Shown here piece after piece: positions 38,740 to 48,496 of a stretch of 64,000 nt of DNA. The notes below the pieces were generated by a model. The model had not been told where the DNA came from and ran no database searches. It saw only the letters and a list, made by a program, of their open reading frames with translations. Source of the DNA: Comamonadaceae bacterium G21597-S1 (GTDB lineage Bacteria; Pseudomonadota; Gammaproteobacteria; Burkholderiales; Burkholderiaceae_C); contig JAPWHR010000002.1 of NCBI GenBank assembly GCA_027214345.1, positions 450,301-514,300 on the forward strand. The letters run 5' to 3'. Numbering within the stretch: position 1 is the stretch's first letter; each line of letters starts with the position of its first letter. Position numbers and translations under genes: made by a program.

Positions 38740-39147
38740 ATGACGGCTGACGAACTTCTTGTCGTGGCGCAGGAACGCGGCGACCGCACCGGGTGCAGGC
38801 AATGCTCGGCGCTGGTGTGCAGGGCATGGGAATCCTTGAGCGGCGATTTCGACCGATCGCTGCTGCGACGCATTGGCAGCTTGCGGGACCCCGTCCAGGA
38901 GGAGCCGACCTACGAGGAATACCATCCGCACGGAACCCACGCCTGGTCCGCCGATGCACCGATCGCGCCCGACTGGTTCCCGTACAACCGCTGCGAAGTC
39001 TGGGAATGCGTGGCTTGCGGCAGACCCTTCCTGCGCTACACCGAGTTCGGCGGCTATTACGCGGACGAGCGCATCCGCGAGCTGCGGGCCGAACGGGTGG
39101 TCCGGCTTCCACACGCTGAACCACCGTCGGGCACGGCCGCTGGCTGA
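38740..39147 (+). CDS. Conserved hypothetical Cys-rich protein
   Basis: A 135-residue soluble protein. Two Cys pairs stand out, GCRQC near residue 20 and ECVACG near 90, which together look like a small zinc site. Between them is an acidic, Pro/His-containing segment (PTYEEYHPHGTHAW) and a Trp-rich part (APDWFPYNRCEVW). FLRYTEFGGYY near 100 is likely the most conserved core. It is divergent from the hybrid kinase with 98 bases between and converges with putA. I do not recognise a family function. Confidence 0.7.
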   Translation: MTADELLVVAQERGDRTGCRQCSALVCRAWESLSGDFDRSLLRRIGSLRDPVQEEPTYEEYHPHGTHAWSADAPIAPDWFPYNRCEVWECVACGRPFLRYTEFGGYYADERIRELRAERVVRLPHAEPPSGTAAG

Positions 39148-39297
39148 CGCGGCCGCCCGCCAGGCAAGACAGCGGCACACACCGCACAACCGGGCCTGCG
39201 CGACGGCGGGCCGGGCTTCGTCGAGCATGGGGCCGGCATGGGCCAGCTTCCGGCGCCATCGCCGACCGGCAAGCCCATGGCCTGCGGTGACGGGCTT

Positions 39298-42200
39298 TCA
39301 GCCCAACGTCATCAGGCTCGCATTGCCTCCCGCGGCGGCGGTGTTGATGCTCAGCGACCGTTCGATCACCAGGCGCTCAAGCGCTATCCGCGTGTCTCCG
39401 GAAGTCAGCCCCGTCAATCCGACGATGGGCCCCGGGCGTGCCGCCAGCGCGGTCGCGGCGGCCTGGCGCGATGGCGCGTCGCCATGGTGCAACGCGGCAT
39501 CGAACTGGGTGTGGGCGTTCGACCAGTCGCCGCTGAGCGTGATGCGTTCGCGCACGTCGGCGGGCAGGCGTTCGCGCAAGGCCGCCGCGTCGGCCGGCCA
39601 TACCGCGCGACTACCGGCGGCCAGCACGGCGGCCAGCTGCAACAGGCGGTCGGCGTCACCTACCGGACCTGGCGCCGCCAGGCACAACACCGCCTCGCGC
39701 GGCAAGACGGCATACAGGTTGGCCTCGCCGGTAGGCCCCGGCAGGCCATGCCAGCGCCCGAGCGGCGATTCGGCCACGGCGCGGTCGCAATACGCGGCCA
39801 GGGTGTTGCGCCCCTGGGCCTGGGCCCACGCCCGCAACTGCGCCAGTGCGGCCGGTGCCGACGCCGGTGCCGGCAGCGGTTCGGTAGACAGGCCGCGCAC
39901 CGCTGGCCGGGTCATCGGCCCGGCGTGGGCGACCGCCATGCGCGCGGCCTGCACCGGCCGCTGTGCCAGCAGGCGCAGCAGGTACAACGGCCCGCCGGCC
40001 TTCGGCCCCGTGCCCGACAGGCCTTCGCCGCCGAATGGCTGCACACCGACGACGGCACCCACGACGTTGCGGTTGACATAGATATTGCCGGCGCGTGCGG
40101 CCGACACCACCTGTGCCACGGTCTCGTCGATACGCGTGTGCACGCCTTGCGTCAGTCCGTAGCCGGTGCCGTTGATCGCACCCAGCAGATCGTCCAGCCG
40201 CTCGCGCCGGTACCGCAGCACATGCAGCACCGGGCCGAACACCTCGCGCCCGAGGTCGGCGACCTTGTCGATCTCGATCACGGTCGGCGCCACGAAGTGG
40301 CCCTTCTCTTGCGCAGCGGCGTCCAGTGCCAGCGCCGGCTGCCAGGCTCGGCAGCCCTTGCCCTGCATCGTCTGCACGTGTTTCTCGATGATGCCCTTGG
40401 CCTCGGCATCGATGACCGGGCCGACATCAGTGGCCAGATGACGCGGATCGCCCACCGCCAGTTCCTGCACCGCGCCGTGCAGCATCTCGACCAGCCGGTC
40501 GGCGCCGTCGTCCTGCACACACAACAGGCGCAGCGCCGAGCAGCGTTGGCCGGCGCTGTCGAAGGCCGACGACACGATGTCGGCCACGGCCTGCTCCGTC
40601 AACGCCGACGAGTCCACGATCATCGCGTTCTGGCCACCGGTCTCGGCGATCAGCGGCACGACCTGGCCGTCCGCCGTCAGCCGGCCGGCGAGTTCGCGTT
40701 GCAGCAAACGCGCCACCTCGGTCGAGCCAGTGAACAACACGCCATGCACCCGTGCATCACCCACCAGCGCCGCACCCACGGTCTCGCCCCGGCCCGGCAA
40801 TAACTGCAGGGCACCCCGCGGCACACCGGCCGCGTGCAACGCGCGCACCGCCGCCGCGGCGACCAGCGGCGTCTGCTCGGCCGGCTTGGCCAGCACCACG
40901 TTGCCGGCGGCCAGCGCCGCGGCCACCTGGCCGGTGAAGATGGCCAGCGGAAAGTTCCACGGGCTGATACACACCACCGGCCCGAGCGGCTGGTGGGTGG
41001 CAGCGTCGAAATCGCGCCGGACCTCGGAGGCGTAATAACGCAGGAAGTCCACCGCCTCGCGCACCTCGGCCACGCCGTTGGCGGCAGTCTTGCCGGCCTC
41101 GCGCGTCAGCAGCGGCAACAGCATGAACGTGTCCGCCTCGAGGCGATCGGCGCCGGCCTCGAGCACGGCCGCGCGTTCGGCGGGCGCAAGCGCCGCCCAG
41201 GCCGGTGCCGCCCGCGTGGCGGCATCGAGCGCCACGCCGACCTCGGCCACGGTGGCCTCGCGCACCTGGCCCACGATGTCGTCGAGCGCGGCGGGATTGC
41301 GCAGCGCCTGGGCTTCGGAGTCCGAAACGTCGGGTGACGTATCTGTCGCCAGCAAGGGCGCAGAGTCCCACTGCCGGCTGGCGTCGTCGACGAACGCCTG
41401 AGTCAATTGCGAAAGCGTCGATTCATCGGCCAGGTCGATGCCCGCCGAATTGGGCCGCACGTCACCGTACAGTTGCCGCGGCAACGGGATCGCCGGATGC
41501 GGCAGTCCGACCTCGCCGTCTTCCCTGGCCATCGCCTGCACCGTCGTCACCGGGTCCTGCGCCAGTTCGGCCAAAGGCACGTTCTCGTCGGCGATGCGGT
41601 TCACGAAGGAGGAGTTGGCGCCGTTCTCCAGCAGCCGGCGCACCAGGTAGGCCAGCAGGGTGTCGTGCAGTCCGACCGGCGCATAGATGCGGCAGGGCCG
41701 GCCCAGTTTGCCTTTCTCGACCGGTCCCACGACCTGCTCGTACAGCGGCTCGCCCATGCCGTGCAGGCACTGGAACTCGTATTGCCCACTGCGGTAGTCG
41801 TCACCGGCGATGGCCAGGATGGACGCCAGCGACTGCGCGTTGTGCGTGGCGAACTGCGGGAATACCACGTCGGTGGCGGCCAGCAGCTTTTTCGCGCAGA
41901 CGATGTAGGCCACGTCGGTGTATGGCTTGCGCGAGTAGACCGGGTATCCCGACTGCCCGTCGAGCTGGGCGCGCTTGATCTCGCTGTCCCAATACGCGCC
42001 CTTGACCAGGCGGATCATCAGCCGGTGGCCGCTGCGCCGTGCCAGGTCGACGACGAAGTCCACCACCGCGGGGCACCGCTTCTGGTAGGCCTGGATCACG
42101 AAGCCCAACCCGTGCCAACCCTCGAGAGAGGGTTCGAACGCCAGGCGCTCGAGCAGGTCGAGCGAGATCTCGAGCCGGTCGGCTTCCTCGGCGTCGATGT

Positions 42201-43068
42201 TCATGCCGATGTCCAGCCGGCGCGCCTGCTCGGCCAGCGCCAGCAGCCGCGGATACAACTCCTGCATGACGCGTTCGACCTTGGCGCGCGTGTAACGCGG
42301 ATGCAGCGCCGAGAGCTTGATCGAGATGCCAGGGCCCTCGATGACACCGCGCCCGGCGGACGCGGCGCCGATGGCGTCGATGGCCTTGGCGTAGGCCGCC
42401 TGGTAGCGCTGCGCGTCGTCGGCCGTCATCGCCGCCTCGCCCAGCATGTCGTAGGAATACCGGAAACCCTGGGCCTCGCGTTTCTGCGCGTTGACCAGTG
42501 CCTGGGCAATCGTCTCGCCGGTCACGAACTGTTCGCCCATCATGCGCATCGCCATGTCCACGCCGCGGCGGATCAGCGGCTCGCCGCCACGGGCCACGAC
42601 CTGGCGCAGCGTGCTCGACAGGCGGCTGTCGCTGTGCGTGGAGACCAGCTTGCCGGTCAGCAGCAGGCCCCAGGACGCGGCATTGACGAACAGCGAGGCG
42701 CTCTGGCCGAGGTGGCTTTGCCAGTCGCCGTCACCGATCTTGTCACGAATCAACGCGTCGCGGGTGGCGGCGTCCGGGATACGCAGCAAGGCTTCGGCCA
42801 GGCACATCAGGGCCACACCTTCCTGCGAGCTGAGTGCGAACTCCTGCAGCAGGCCCTGAACCAGGCCGGCACGTCCACTGGCCCGGGCGCGCTCGCGCAC
42901 ACCGCCGGCGATACGCAAGGCCAGCGCATGGGCGGCCTTGGCCTGGGCCGGCGCCAACGTGGCCGCGGACAGCAAGGTCGGCAACAACGCGGGCTCGGGG
43001 GTGCGGGTGGCGGCGGTGATGGCGGCGCGCAGCGGCGTCGGATCGGACAGCGGAGTGATGGTGTGCAT
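39298..43068 (-). CDS. putA: Bifunctional proline dehydrogenase / L-glutamate-gamma-semialdehyde dehydrogenase
   Basis: A 1,256-residue PutA. The proline dehydrogenase barrel covers about 150-465 (GISIKLSALHPRY, NIDAEEADRLE, RLVKGAYWDSEIKRAQ) and the aldehyde dehydrogenase about 550-1010 (SPWNFPLAIFTGQ, ETGGQNAMIVDS, catalytic C843 in SAGQRCSAL). The C-terminal part (1010-1256) matches the extra ALDH-like domain of long PutAs. The N-terminal ribbon-helix-helix DNA-binding domain of enterobacterial PutA is not seen, so it should not repress its own gene. It oxidises proline to glutamate at the membrane with FAD and NAD. The upstream region carries two inverted repeats. Confidence 0.95.
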   Translation of the reverse strand: MHTITPLSDPTPLRAAITAATRTPEPALLPTLLSAATLAPAQAKAAHALALRIAGGVRERARASGRAGLVQGLLQEFALSSQEGVALMCLAEALLRIPDAATRDALIRDKIGDGDWQSHLGQSASLFVNAASWGLLLTGKLVSTHSDSRLSSTLRQVVARGGEPLIRRGVDMAMRMMGEQFVTGETIAQALVNAQKREAQGFRYSYDMLGEAAMTADDAQRYQAAYAKAIDAIGAASAGRGVIEGPGISIKLSALHPRYTRAKVERVMQELYPRLLALAEQARRLDIGMNIDAEEADRLEISLDLLERLAFEPSLEGWHGLGFVIQAYQKRCPAVVDFVVDLARRSGHRLMIRLVKGAYWDSEIKRAQLDGQSGYPVYSRKPYTDVAYIVCAKKLLAATDVVFPQFATHNAQSLASILAIAGDDYRSGQYEFQCLHGMGEPLYEQVVGPVEKGKLGRPCRIYAPVGLHDTLLAYLVRRLLENGANSSFVNRIADENVPLAELAQDPVTTVQAMAREDGEVGLPHPAIPLPRQLYGDVRPNSAGIDLADESTLSQLTQAFVDDASRQWDSAPLLATDTSPDVSDSEAQALRNPAALDDIVGQVREATVAEVGVALDAATRAAPAWAALAPAERAAVLEAGADRLEADTFMLLPLLTREAGKTAANGVAEVREAVDFLRYYASEVRRDFDAATHQPLGPVVCISPWNFPLAIFTGQVAAALAAGNVVLAKPAEQTPLVAAAAVRALHAAGVPRGALQLLPGRGETVGAALVGDARVHGVLFTGSTEVARLLQRELAGRLTADGQVVPLIAETGGQNAMIVDSSALTEQAVADIVSSAFDSAGQRCSALRLLCVQDDGADRLVEMLHGAVQELAVGDPRHLATDVGPVIDAEAKGIIEKHVQTMQGKGCRAWQPALALDAAAQEKGHFVAPTVIEIDKVADLGREVFGPVLHVLRYRRERLDDLLGAINGTGYGLTQGVHTRIDETVAQVVSAARAGNIYVNRNVVGAVVGVQPFGGEGLSGTGPKAGGPLYLLRLLAQRPVQAARMAVAHAGPMTRPAVRGLSTEPLPAPASAPAALAQLRAWAQAQGRNTLAAYCDRAVAESPLGRWHGLPGPTGEANLYAVLPREAVLCLAAPGPVGDADRLLQLAAVLAAGSRAVWPADAAALRERLPADVRERITLSGDWSNAHTQFDAALHHGDAPSRQAAATALAARPGPIVGLTGLTSGDTRIALERLVIERSLSINTAAAGGNASLMTLG

Positions 43069-43129
43069 GATCGGCCTAAAGGTTGAGTCAATGGCTAGTA
43101 TCTCGTCATTTACAACGAATGTTTCACCA

Positions 43130-43160
43130 CATGTTCAACACATGACCGAACAATATTCGG
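43130..43160. promoter_or_regulatory. Tandem inverted repeats upstream of putA
   Basis: CATGT-N5-ACATG (43130-43144) and CCGAA-N5-TTCGG (43146-43160) lie one base apart, 62-92 bases before the putA start. Both have five-base arms and five-base spacers. They are good candidates for a proline-responsive regulator site; the regulator is not in the window. Confidence 0.45.
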
Positions 43161-43279
43161 ATTCCAACGGCCATCGACGGACGCATGGTGCGGCCACCTG
43201 CCAGGCCGGGCATGACCGCTGCAACCCCATTCGGGCTGCCTGCGCCCGGCCGTGCCTCGCTGCGCCGACGCCGGCGGAA

Positions 43280-44059
43280 CTAGAAGGTCCCCGGGTAACC
43301 GCCACCGTCGATCAACAGGCTCTGGCCGGTCATGTAGCCGGCGTGGGCCGAACACAGGTAAGCACACAAGGCGCCGACCTCGTCCGGCTGGCCGAATCGT
43401 CCGGCCGGATTGGCCTGGCCGCGCTTGCGCCACAACTGGTCGAACGACCCGCCGCCCGCCCTGGCCAGCGCCTCGACATGGTGGCGCTGCGCATCGGTGG
43501 CAAAGGCCCCCGGCAGGATGTTGTTGATCGTCACGTTGTGCCGCACCGTCTGGCGGGCCAGGCCGGCGACAAAACCGACCAGTCCGGCCCGCGCGCCATT
43601 GGACAGGCCGAGTTCGGCCTGCGGAACCTTCACGCTGCGCGAGACGATGTTCACGATGCGGCCGAAGCCACGCTCGATCATCGGGTCGACCGTGCGGCGC
43701 ATCATCGCGATCGGCCCGAGCATCATCGCGTCGAGTGCGTCGTGCCAGTGTTGCTGCGTCCAGTCCCGGAAGTCGCCGGGCGGGCAACCATCGCCGTTGT
43801 TGACCAGGATGTCGGGCGACGGGCAGGCGGCCAAAGCGGCATCACGCCCGGCCGCCGTCGTGATGTCGGCGACGACATGGGCCACCGCGATGCCGGCCTC
43901 GGCCGCCAGCGCCGTGCCGGCCTCGCGCAAGCTGGCTTCGGTGCGCGCGGCAATCGTCACCTGCACGCCTTCGAGCGCCAGTTGCCGCGCACACGCGCGC
44001 CCCATGCCGCGACTGCCGCCGAATACCAGGGCCGTGCGGCCCGCAATGTCGAGTTTCAT
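43280..44059 (-). CDS. SDR-family oxidoreductase
   Basis: A 259-residue short-chain dehydrogenase/reductase. The cofactor motif is ALVFGGSRGMGRA (residues 10-22) and DILVNNGDG near 84 stands for the NNAG motif. The usual active-site Tyr-x3-Lys is not seen: at that place the chain reads LSNGARAGLVGFVAGLAR, with Asn-Gly-Ala-Arg where YxxxK should be. INNILPGAFATD near 178 and a C-terminal DGGGYPGTF complete the fold. Loss of Tyr and Lys is known in some subfamilies. AAGGA lies 8 bases before the ATG. Its neighbours are putA and a LysE exporter on the same strand. Confidence 0.87.
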   Translation of the reverse strand: MKLDIAGRTALVFGGSRGMGRACARQLALEGVQVTIAARTEASLREAGTALAAEAGIAVAHVVADITTAAGRDAALAACPSPDILVNNGDGCPPGDFRDWTQQHWHDALDAMMLGPIAMMRRTVDPMIERGFGRIVNIVSRSVKVPQAELGLSNGARAGLVGFVAGLARQTVRHNVTINNILPGAFATDAQRHHVEALARAGGGSFDQLWRKRGQANPAGRFGQPDEVGALCAYLCSAHAGYMTGQSLLIDGGGYPGTF

Positions 44060-44233
44060 CTGCCGTGTCCTTGCGTTGGCGCGTCGAGCAGCGGGCTCCG
44101 TCGCGCATCGCGACACACCGCTGCCGCCGCGGAACGGTTTCGCACGCAGCCCGCCTTCGCGCGTGTCGGCCCGCCGCGTACCGATCCCGACGACGACTAT
44201 ACGCAGGCCGGGCGACGCCGGCGCGCGCTGCGA

Positions 44234-44872
44234 TCAGAACAGGCTGAGGACCAGCCAGCCGGCCGTGCCCCACATCATCAGCGCCACCATGCCGTCCAGG
44301 ACCCGCCACACATGCAGGGAGTCGAGCCGGCGGCCGAGCCAGAACGTGGCCATACCCAGCACGGCAAACCACACCACCGAGCCGGCCGCGGCGCCCATGC
44401 CGAAGACACCGGCCCCCGCGCCGTAGGCCAGCGACGCGCTGCCGATCAACACGGCCGTGTCGAGCCAGGCATGCGGATTGAGCCAGGAGAAGGCCAGTGC
44501 GGCCCATACCGCCTGGCGGCGGGTCATCGCCGGCGCCCCGGTTCGTGCGCCGTCCATGCCCACGGCCACGGGTTGCGGATGCAGGAAACGCTGGAACGCC
44601 TTCCAGCCGTAGACGGCCAGGAACAGGGCCCCGGCACCGACCATCGCCCCCATCAGCTTGTCGGACAGGCCGCCGAGCTGCGCCAGGCCGAACACACCCA
44701 GGCCGATCAGCACCATGTCGGACAGCATGCACACGGCCACGGTGAGCCAGACATGCTGGCGTTGCAGGCCCATGCGCAGCACATGCGCGTTCTGCGGCCC
44801 GATGGCCATGATCAGCGACATGCTCAGCACCATGCCGGCGGTGAAGGTGGGATAGACAAGGGTCATGGCCAT
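44234..44872 (-). CDS. LysE/ArgO-family amino-acid exporter
   Basis: A 212-residue membrane protein with six predicted helices and the family start GMVLSMSLIMAIGPQNAHVLRMGLQ broken by helix 1, then SDMVLIGLGVFG, and the second-half motif FSWLNPHAWLDT. It should export basic amino acids such as arginine or lysine. The ATG at 44872 is chosen because the family starts shortly before helix 1; no strong ribosome site is visible. It is divergent from an ArgP-type regulator, the classical lysE-lysG / argO-argP arrangement, so that protein is the probable activator. Confidence 0.92.
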   Translation of the reverse strand: MAMTLVYPTFTAGMVLSMSLIMAIGPQNAHVLRMGLQRQHVWLTVAVCMLSDMVLIGLGVFGLAQLGGLSDKLMGAMVGAGALFLAVYGWKAFQRFLHPQPVAVGMDGARTGAPAMTRRQAVWAALAFSWLNPHAWLDTAVLIGSASLAYGAGAGVFGMGAAAGSVVWFAVLGMATFWLGRRLDSLHVWRVLDGMVALMMWGTAGWLVLSLF

Positions 44873-44976
44873 GATCGGTGGGATTGGGTGGGAATGCTGC
44901 ATTGGCGCGGGGGAGCCGCAAGGCCCGCCGCGCACCCTGGAAAGTATGGCGGCCCTCGCCACGGGTTCAAGCACTG

Positions 44977-45007
44977 TTAAATTAAACTCCAGTCACTTAA
45001 ATAAAAC
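44977..45007. promoter_or_regulatory. AT-rich direct repeats in the argP-lysE intergenic region
   Basis: TTAAATTAAAC (44977-44987) and TTAAATAAAAC (44997-45007) differ at one base and are set 20 bases apart, two turns of DNA, in an AT-rich island between the divergent genes. AGGAGG at 45016-45021 is the ribosome site of the regulator. Likely ArgP binding or promoter elements. Confidence 0.45.
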
Positions 45008-45028
45008 TATCTTCCAGGAGGCCGGACC

Positions 45029-45946
45029 ATGCTCGACGCACGCCAACTCGATGCCCTGGCCGCCGTGGTCGAACACGGTGGTTTCGGCCCGGCCGCACAA
45101 GCCTTGTCGTTGACGCTGGCGGCGGTCTCGCTGCGCATCAAGGCGCTGGAAGAGCAAATGGGCCAGCGGCTGCTGGTGCGGGGCAAACGCGTGCATGTCA
45201 CGGCCGCCGGCCAGGCCTTGTTGGCGCACGTGAAGCAGGTGCGGCTGATGGAGGCCGACCTGCTCGCCGAGTTGCAGGGCGGCACCGGTGCACGTGCCGG
45301 CGGGCGCTGGCAGAACCTGTCGGTGGCCGTCAATGCCGATTCGGCGGCGAGCTGGTTCCTGCCCGGCGTGGCGGCCGTGCTGAAGAAACACCGCCTGCTG
45401 CTCGATATCGTCATCGACGACCAGGACCACACCCACGACCTGCTCAAGAGCGGCGACGTCATCGGTTGCGTCAGCACACTGGTCGAGCCCATGCGCGGCT
45501 GCGTTGCCGAACCCCTGGGCGTGATGCGTTACCGCTGCATGGCGGCACCCGAGGTCGCGCAGCGATGCCGCACGCCGTCGGGCGCCGTGTCGCCGCACAG
45601 GCTGCTGGCCTGGCCGGCCATCATCTTCAACCGCAAGGATGCCTTGCAGGACGTCTTCCTGGCCCAGCATTTCGGACTGCAGCAGCCCCGATACCCGCGC
45701 CATTTCGCGCCCGCCATCGACGCGTTCGAGACGGCGATCGCGCTGGGGCTGGGATGGGGCATGGTGCCCGAGCACCATCCGGCCGGGCACCCGGGCATGG
45801 TCGAGATCCTGCCGGGCGCCGCGGTCGACGTGACGCTGTACTGGCACCACTGGGCGCGCGAAGCGCCATCGGCGCAGCGGCTGACACAGGCCGTGAAGGC
45901 GGCGGCCGGCGCGCGGTTGCTGGCGCTGCCGAGCGGACCCGGGTAG
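45029..45946 (+). CDS. argP: LysR-family regulator, ArgP/LysG type
   Basis: A 305-residue LysR regulator: winged helix at 1-60 (LDARQLDALAAVVEHGGFGPAAQALSL is broken by the turn; SLRIKALEEQMGQRLLVRG) and an effector domain from about 90 to 295. The opening LDARQLDALAAV and the residues NADSAASWFLPG near 110 are typical of ArgP/LysG, which turns on basic amino-acid export. AGGAGG is 7 bases before the ATG. It is divergent from a LysE-family exporter with an AT-rich region between them that carries two direct repeats. Confidence 0.9.
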   Translation: MLDARQLDALAAVVEHGGFGPAAQALSLTLAAVSLRIKALEEQMGQRLLVRGKRVHVTAAGQALLAHVKQVRLMEADLLAELQGGTGARAGGRWQNLSVAVNADSAASWFLPGVAAVLKKHRLLLDIVIDDQDHTHDLLKSGDVIGCVSTLVEPMRGCVAEPLGVMRYRCMAAPEVAQRCRTPSGAVSPHRLLAWPAIIFNRKDALQDVFLAQHFGLQQPRYPRHFAPAIDAFETAIALGLGWGMVPEHHPAGHPGMVEILPGAAVDVTLYWHHWAREAPSAQRLTQAVKAAAGARLLALPSGPG

Positions 45947-46044
45947 CCATATGCCCACGCCGCTGCGCTGGCGCAGCATCATCTGGCACGGCTTGCCGCA
46001 CGACGTCGGCGCTTTGCCGGGTTCGTACAAAATGGCAAGGCACG

Positions 46045-47084
<1,040 letters not shown>

Positions 47085-47088
<4 letters not shown>

Positions 47089-47198
47089 TCCGCCAGCTTG
47101 TGGTGGTGACGGGCTTCGTTCGGATAGATGTGCTCGTCGAAAAATGCGATCAACCGCGCCATCAGGTCGTGCTTCTTGGGGGAGTCGTCAGTGAACAT
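47085..47198 (-). pseudogene. 5' remnant of an acyl-CoA dehydrogenase gene
   Basis: The 37 codons from the ATG at 47198 read MFTDDSPKKHDLMARLIAFF then DEHIYPNEARHHHKLAD and stop. This is the N-terminal helix seen in acyl-CoA dehydrogenases (ARL-AFFDEHIYPNE). A full gene would have 380-410 codons; nothing of the rest is present, and the stop abuts the end of the hydrolase gene (47086-47088). The 5' end still faces the divergent LysR gene as a regulated target would. A deletion ending near 47085 is the simplest account. Confidence 0.62.
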
Positions 47199-47226
47199 GG
47201 TCGTGTCGGTTGGGGGCCTTGCACGA

Positions 47227-47244
47227 CATGCCGACCTCGGCATG
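47227..47244. promoter_or_regulatory. Perfect inverted repeat in a divergent LysR promoter region
   Basis: CATGCCGA-CC-TCGGCATG has two 8-base arms and a 2-base spacer. It lies 29 bases before the acyl-CoA dehydrogenase remnant and 126 bases before the LysR gene. It could be the operator of that regulator, though the spacing is not the T-N11-A form. Confidence 0.5.
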
Positions 47245-47369
47245 CGCTTCGTCATCGATGAGACCCGCCGCCATCGCCAGGCGCTGGCGCATGCTCCGAT
47301 GGACGAGGCGTGCCGCCGCATGAATAGAATCAGCCGCAACCGACCCCTGGACGCGGATCCCCCCATCTC

Positions 47370-48335
47370 ATGCAAAACAAGGCCACGGAATTCAAGCTCG
47401 ACGTCACCGCAGACCTGCATCGCTGGCGCGTCTTCGTCGCCATCAGCGAATTGGGCAGCCTGACGCGTGCGGCCTTGTTTCTCGACACCAACCAGTCGCT
47501 GCTGAGCCGGCAGGTCAACAAGCTGGAGCGCGAATGCGGCGCACGCCTGTTCAATCGCACCGGGCGCGGTGTCGAGTTGTCGGAGGTGGGGCAACGGCTT
47601 CTGCCCAAGATCAAGGCACTGCTGCATGACGCGGAACTGCTGGAGGAAGAGATTCACGGCGGCACGCGCGAACCCACCGGCCAGGTGACACTCGGTTTCC
47701 TGCCATCGATCGCATTGCCCATGGTCGGCAAGCTGTTTTCGCAGGTCCGCAAGCGCCATCCGTCCGTCAACCTCAAGGTGCTCGAAGGATCCAGCGGCCA
47801 GGTCGAGGAATGGCTGGCCGACGCGCGGGTCGACATTGCCATCTTGTATCGTTATGGTTCGACGCCTCCGGAGTCCGAACATACGCTGGCGCTGGTCAAC
47901 AGCTACCTGATCGGTGCGATCGGTGACACACGCACCCAGTCGCCGGAGGTCACATTCGGCTCGCTCGACGAACTGCCCTTCATCCTGCCCAGCGCGCCCA
48001 ATGGCCTGCGTACGGCGCTCGACGCCATGGCCCGGCAGCGCCACCTGCAACTCGCCCCGGTCATCGAAGCGGACTCGTTGCCGCTGCAGAAATCCCTGGT
48101 GGCCCACGAACACCTGTACACCGTGCTGCCCCTGCATGCGGTCTGGCAGGAAGTGCAAGGGGGCGTGCTGCAGGCTTCGAAGATCGTCGACCCGCCGTTC
48201 CAGCGAACGATCTCGATGGCCAGCGCCAAGTCCAAGGGCCCGACCCGCGCAGTCTCCGCGGTCGCGGCGCTGATCGTGGAGCTGGTCGACGACATGGCAC
48301 GCGATGGCATGTGGCAACCCGGCGACCGGGCCTGA
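47370..48335 (+). CDS. LysR-family transcriptional regulator
   Basis: A 321-residue LysR regulator: winged helix about 15-75 (LHRWRVFVAISELGSLTRAA then LFLDTNQSLLSRQVNKLE) and a periplasmic-binding-like effector domain (about 105-300; GFLPSIALPMVGKL, VDIAILYRYG). It resembles the CbpI/NAC-like group that senses aromatic or small acids. It points to the reductase/dehydratase genes downstream and away from the acyl-CoA dehydrogenase remnant, so its original target may be partly lost. An 18-base inverted repeat lies upstream. Confidence 0.9.
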   Translation: MQNKATEFKLDVTADLHRWRVFVAISELGSLTRAALFLDTNQSLLSRQVNKLERECGARLFNRTGRGVELSEVGQRLLPKIKALLHDAELLEEEIHGGTREPTGQVTLGFLPSIALPMVGKLFSQVRKRHPSVNLKVLEGSSGQVEEWLADARVDIAILYRYGSTPPESEHTLALVNSYLIGAIGDTRTQSPEVTFGSLDELPFILPSAPNGLRTALDAMARQRHLQLAPVIEADSLPLQKSLVAHEHLYTVLPLHAVWQEVQGGVLQASKIVDPPFQRTISMASAKSKGPTRAVSAVAALIVELVDDMARDGMWQPGDRA

Positions 48336-48496
48336 TCTTGCACGCATAGCAGTGTTGCCGGGGCCGGAATTGATTTCCGTCCGCTTCTGTCTAGACTGAA
48401 CCACCCGGGACGACGGTCGTGTCGTTCGAAGCGGGTGACGCGCGCGGCGCGGGCTACGGCCGCGCCGGTCCATCGACACAGGACATCTTCATCACC

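Noticed and set aside
45466-46044. Open frame running into the repeat-bearing hydrolase from far upstream
   Set aside because: It overlaps the argP-type gene in another frame and reads as Arg/Gly-rich shadow sequence; the start near 46045 has a ribosome site.
47199-48479. Long minus-strand frame continuous with the acyl-CoA dehydrogenase remnant
   Set aside because: It is the shadow of the LysR gene; only the last 37 codons resemble a known protein.
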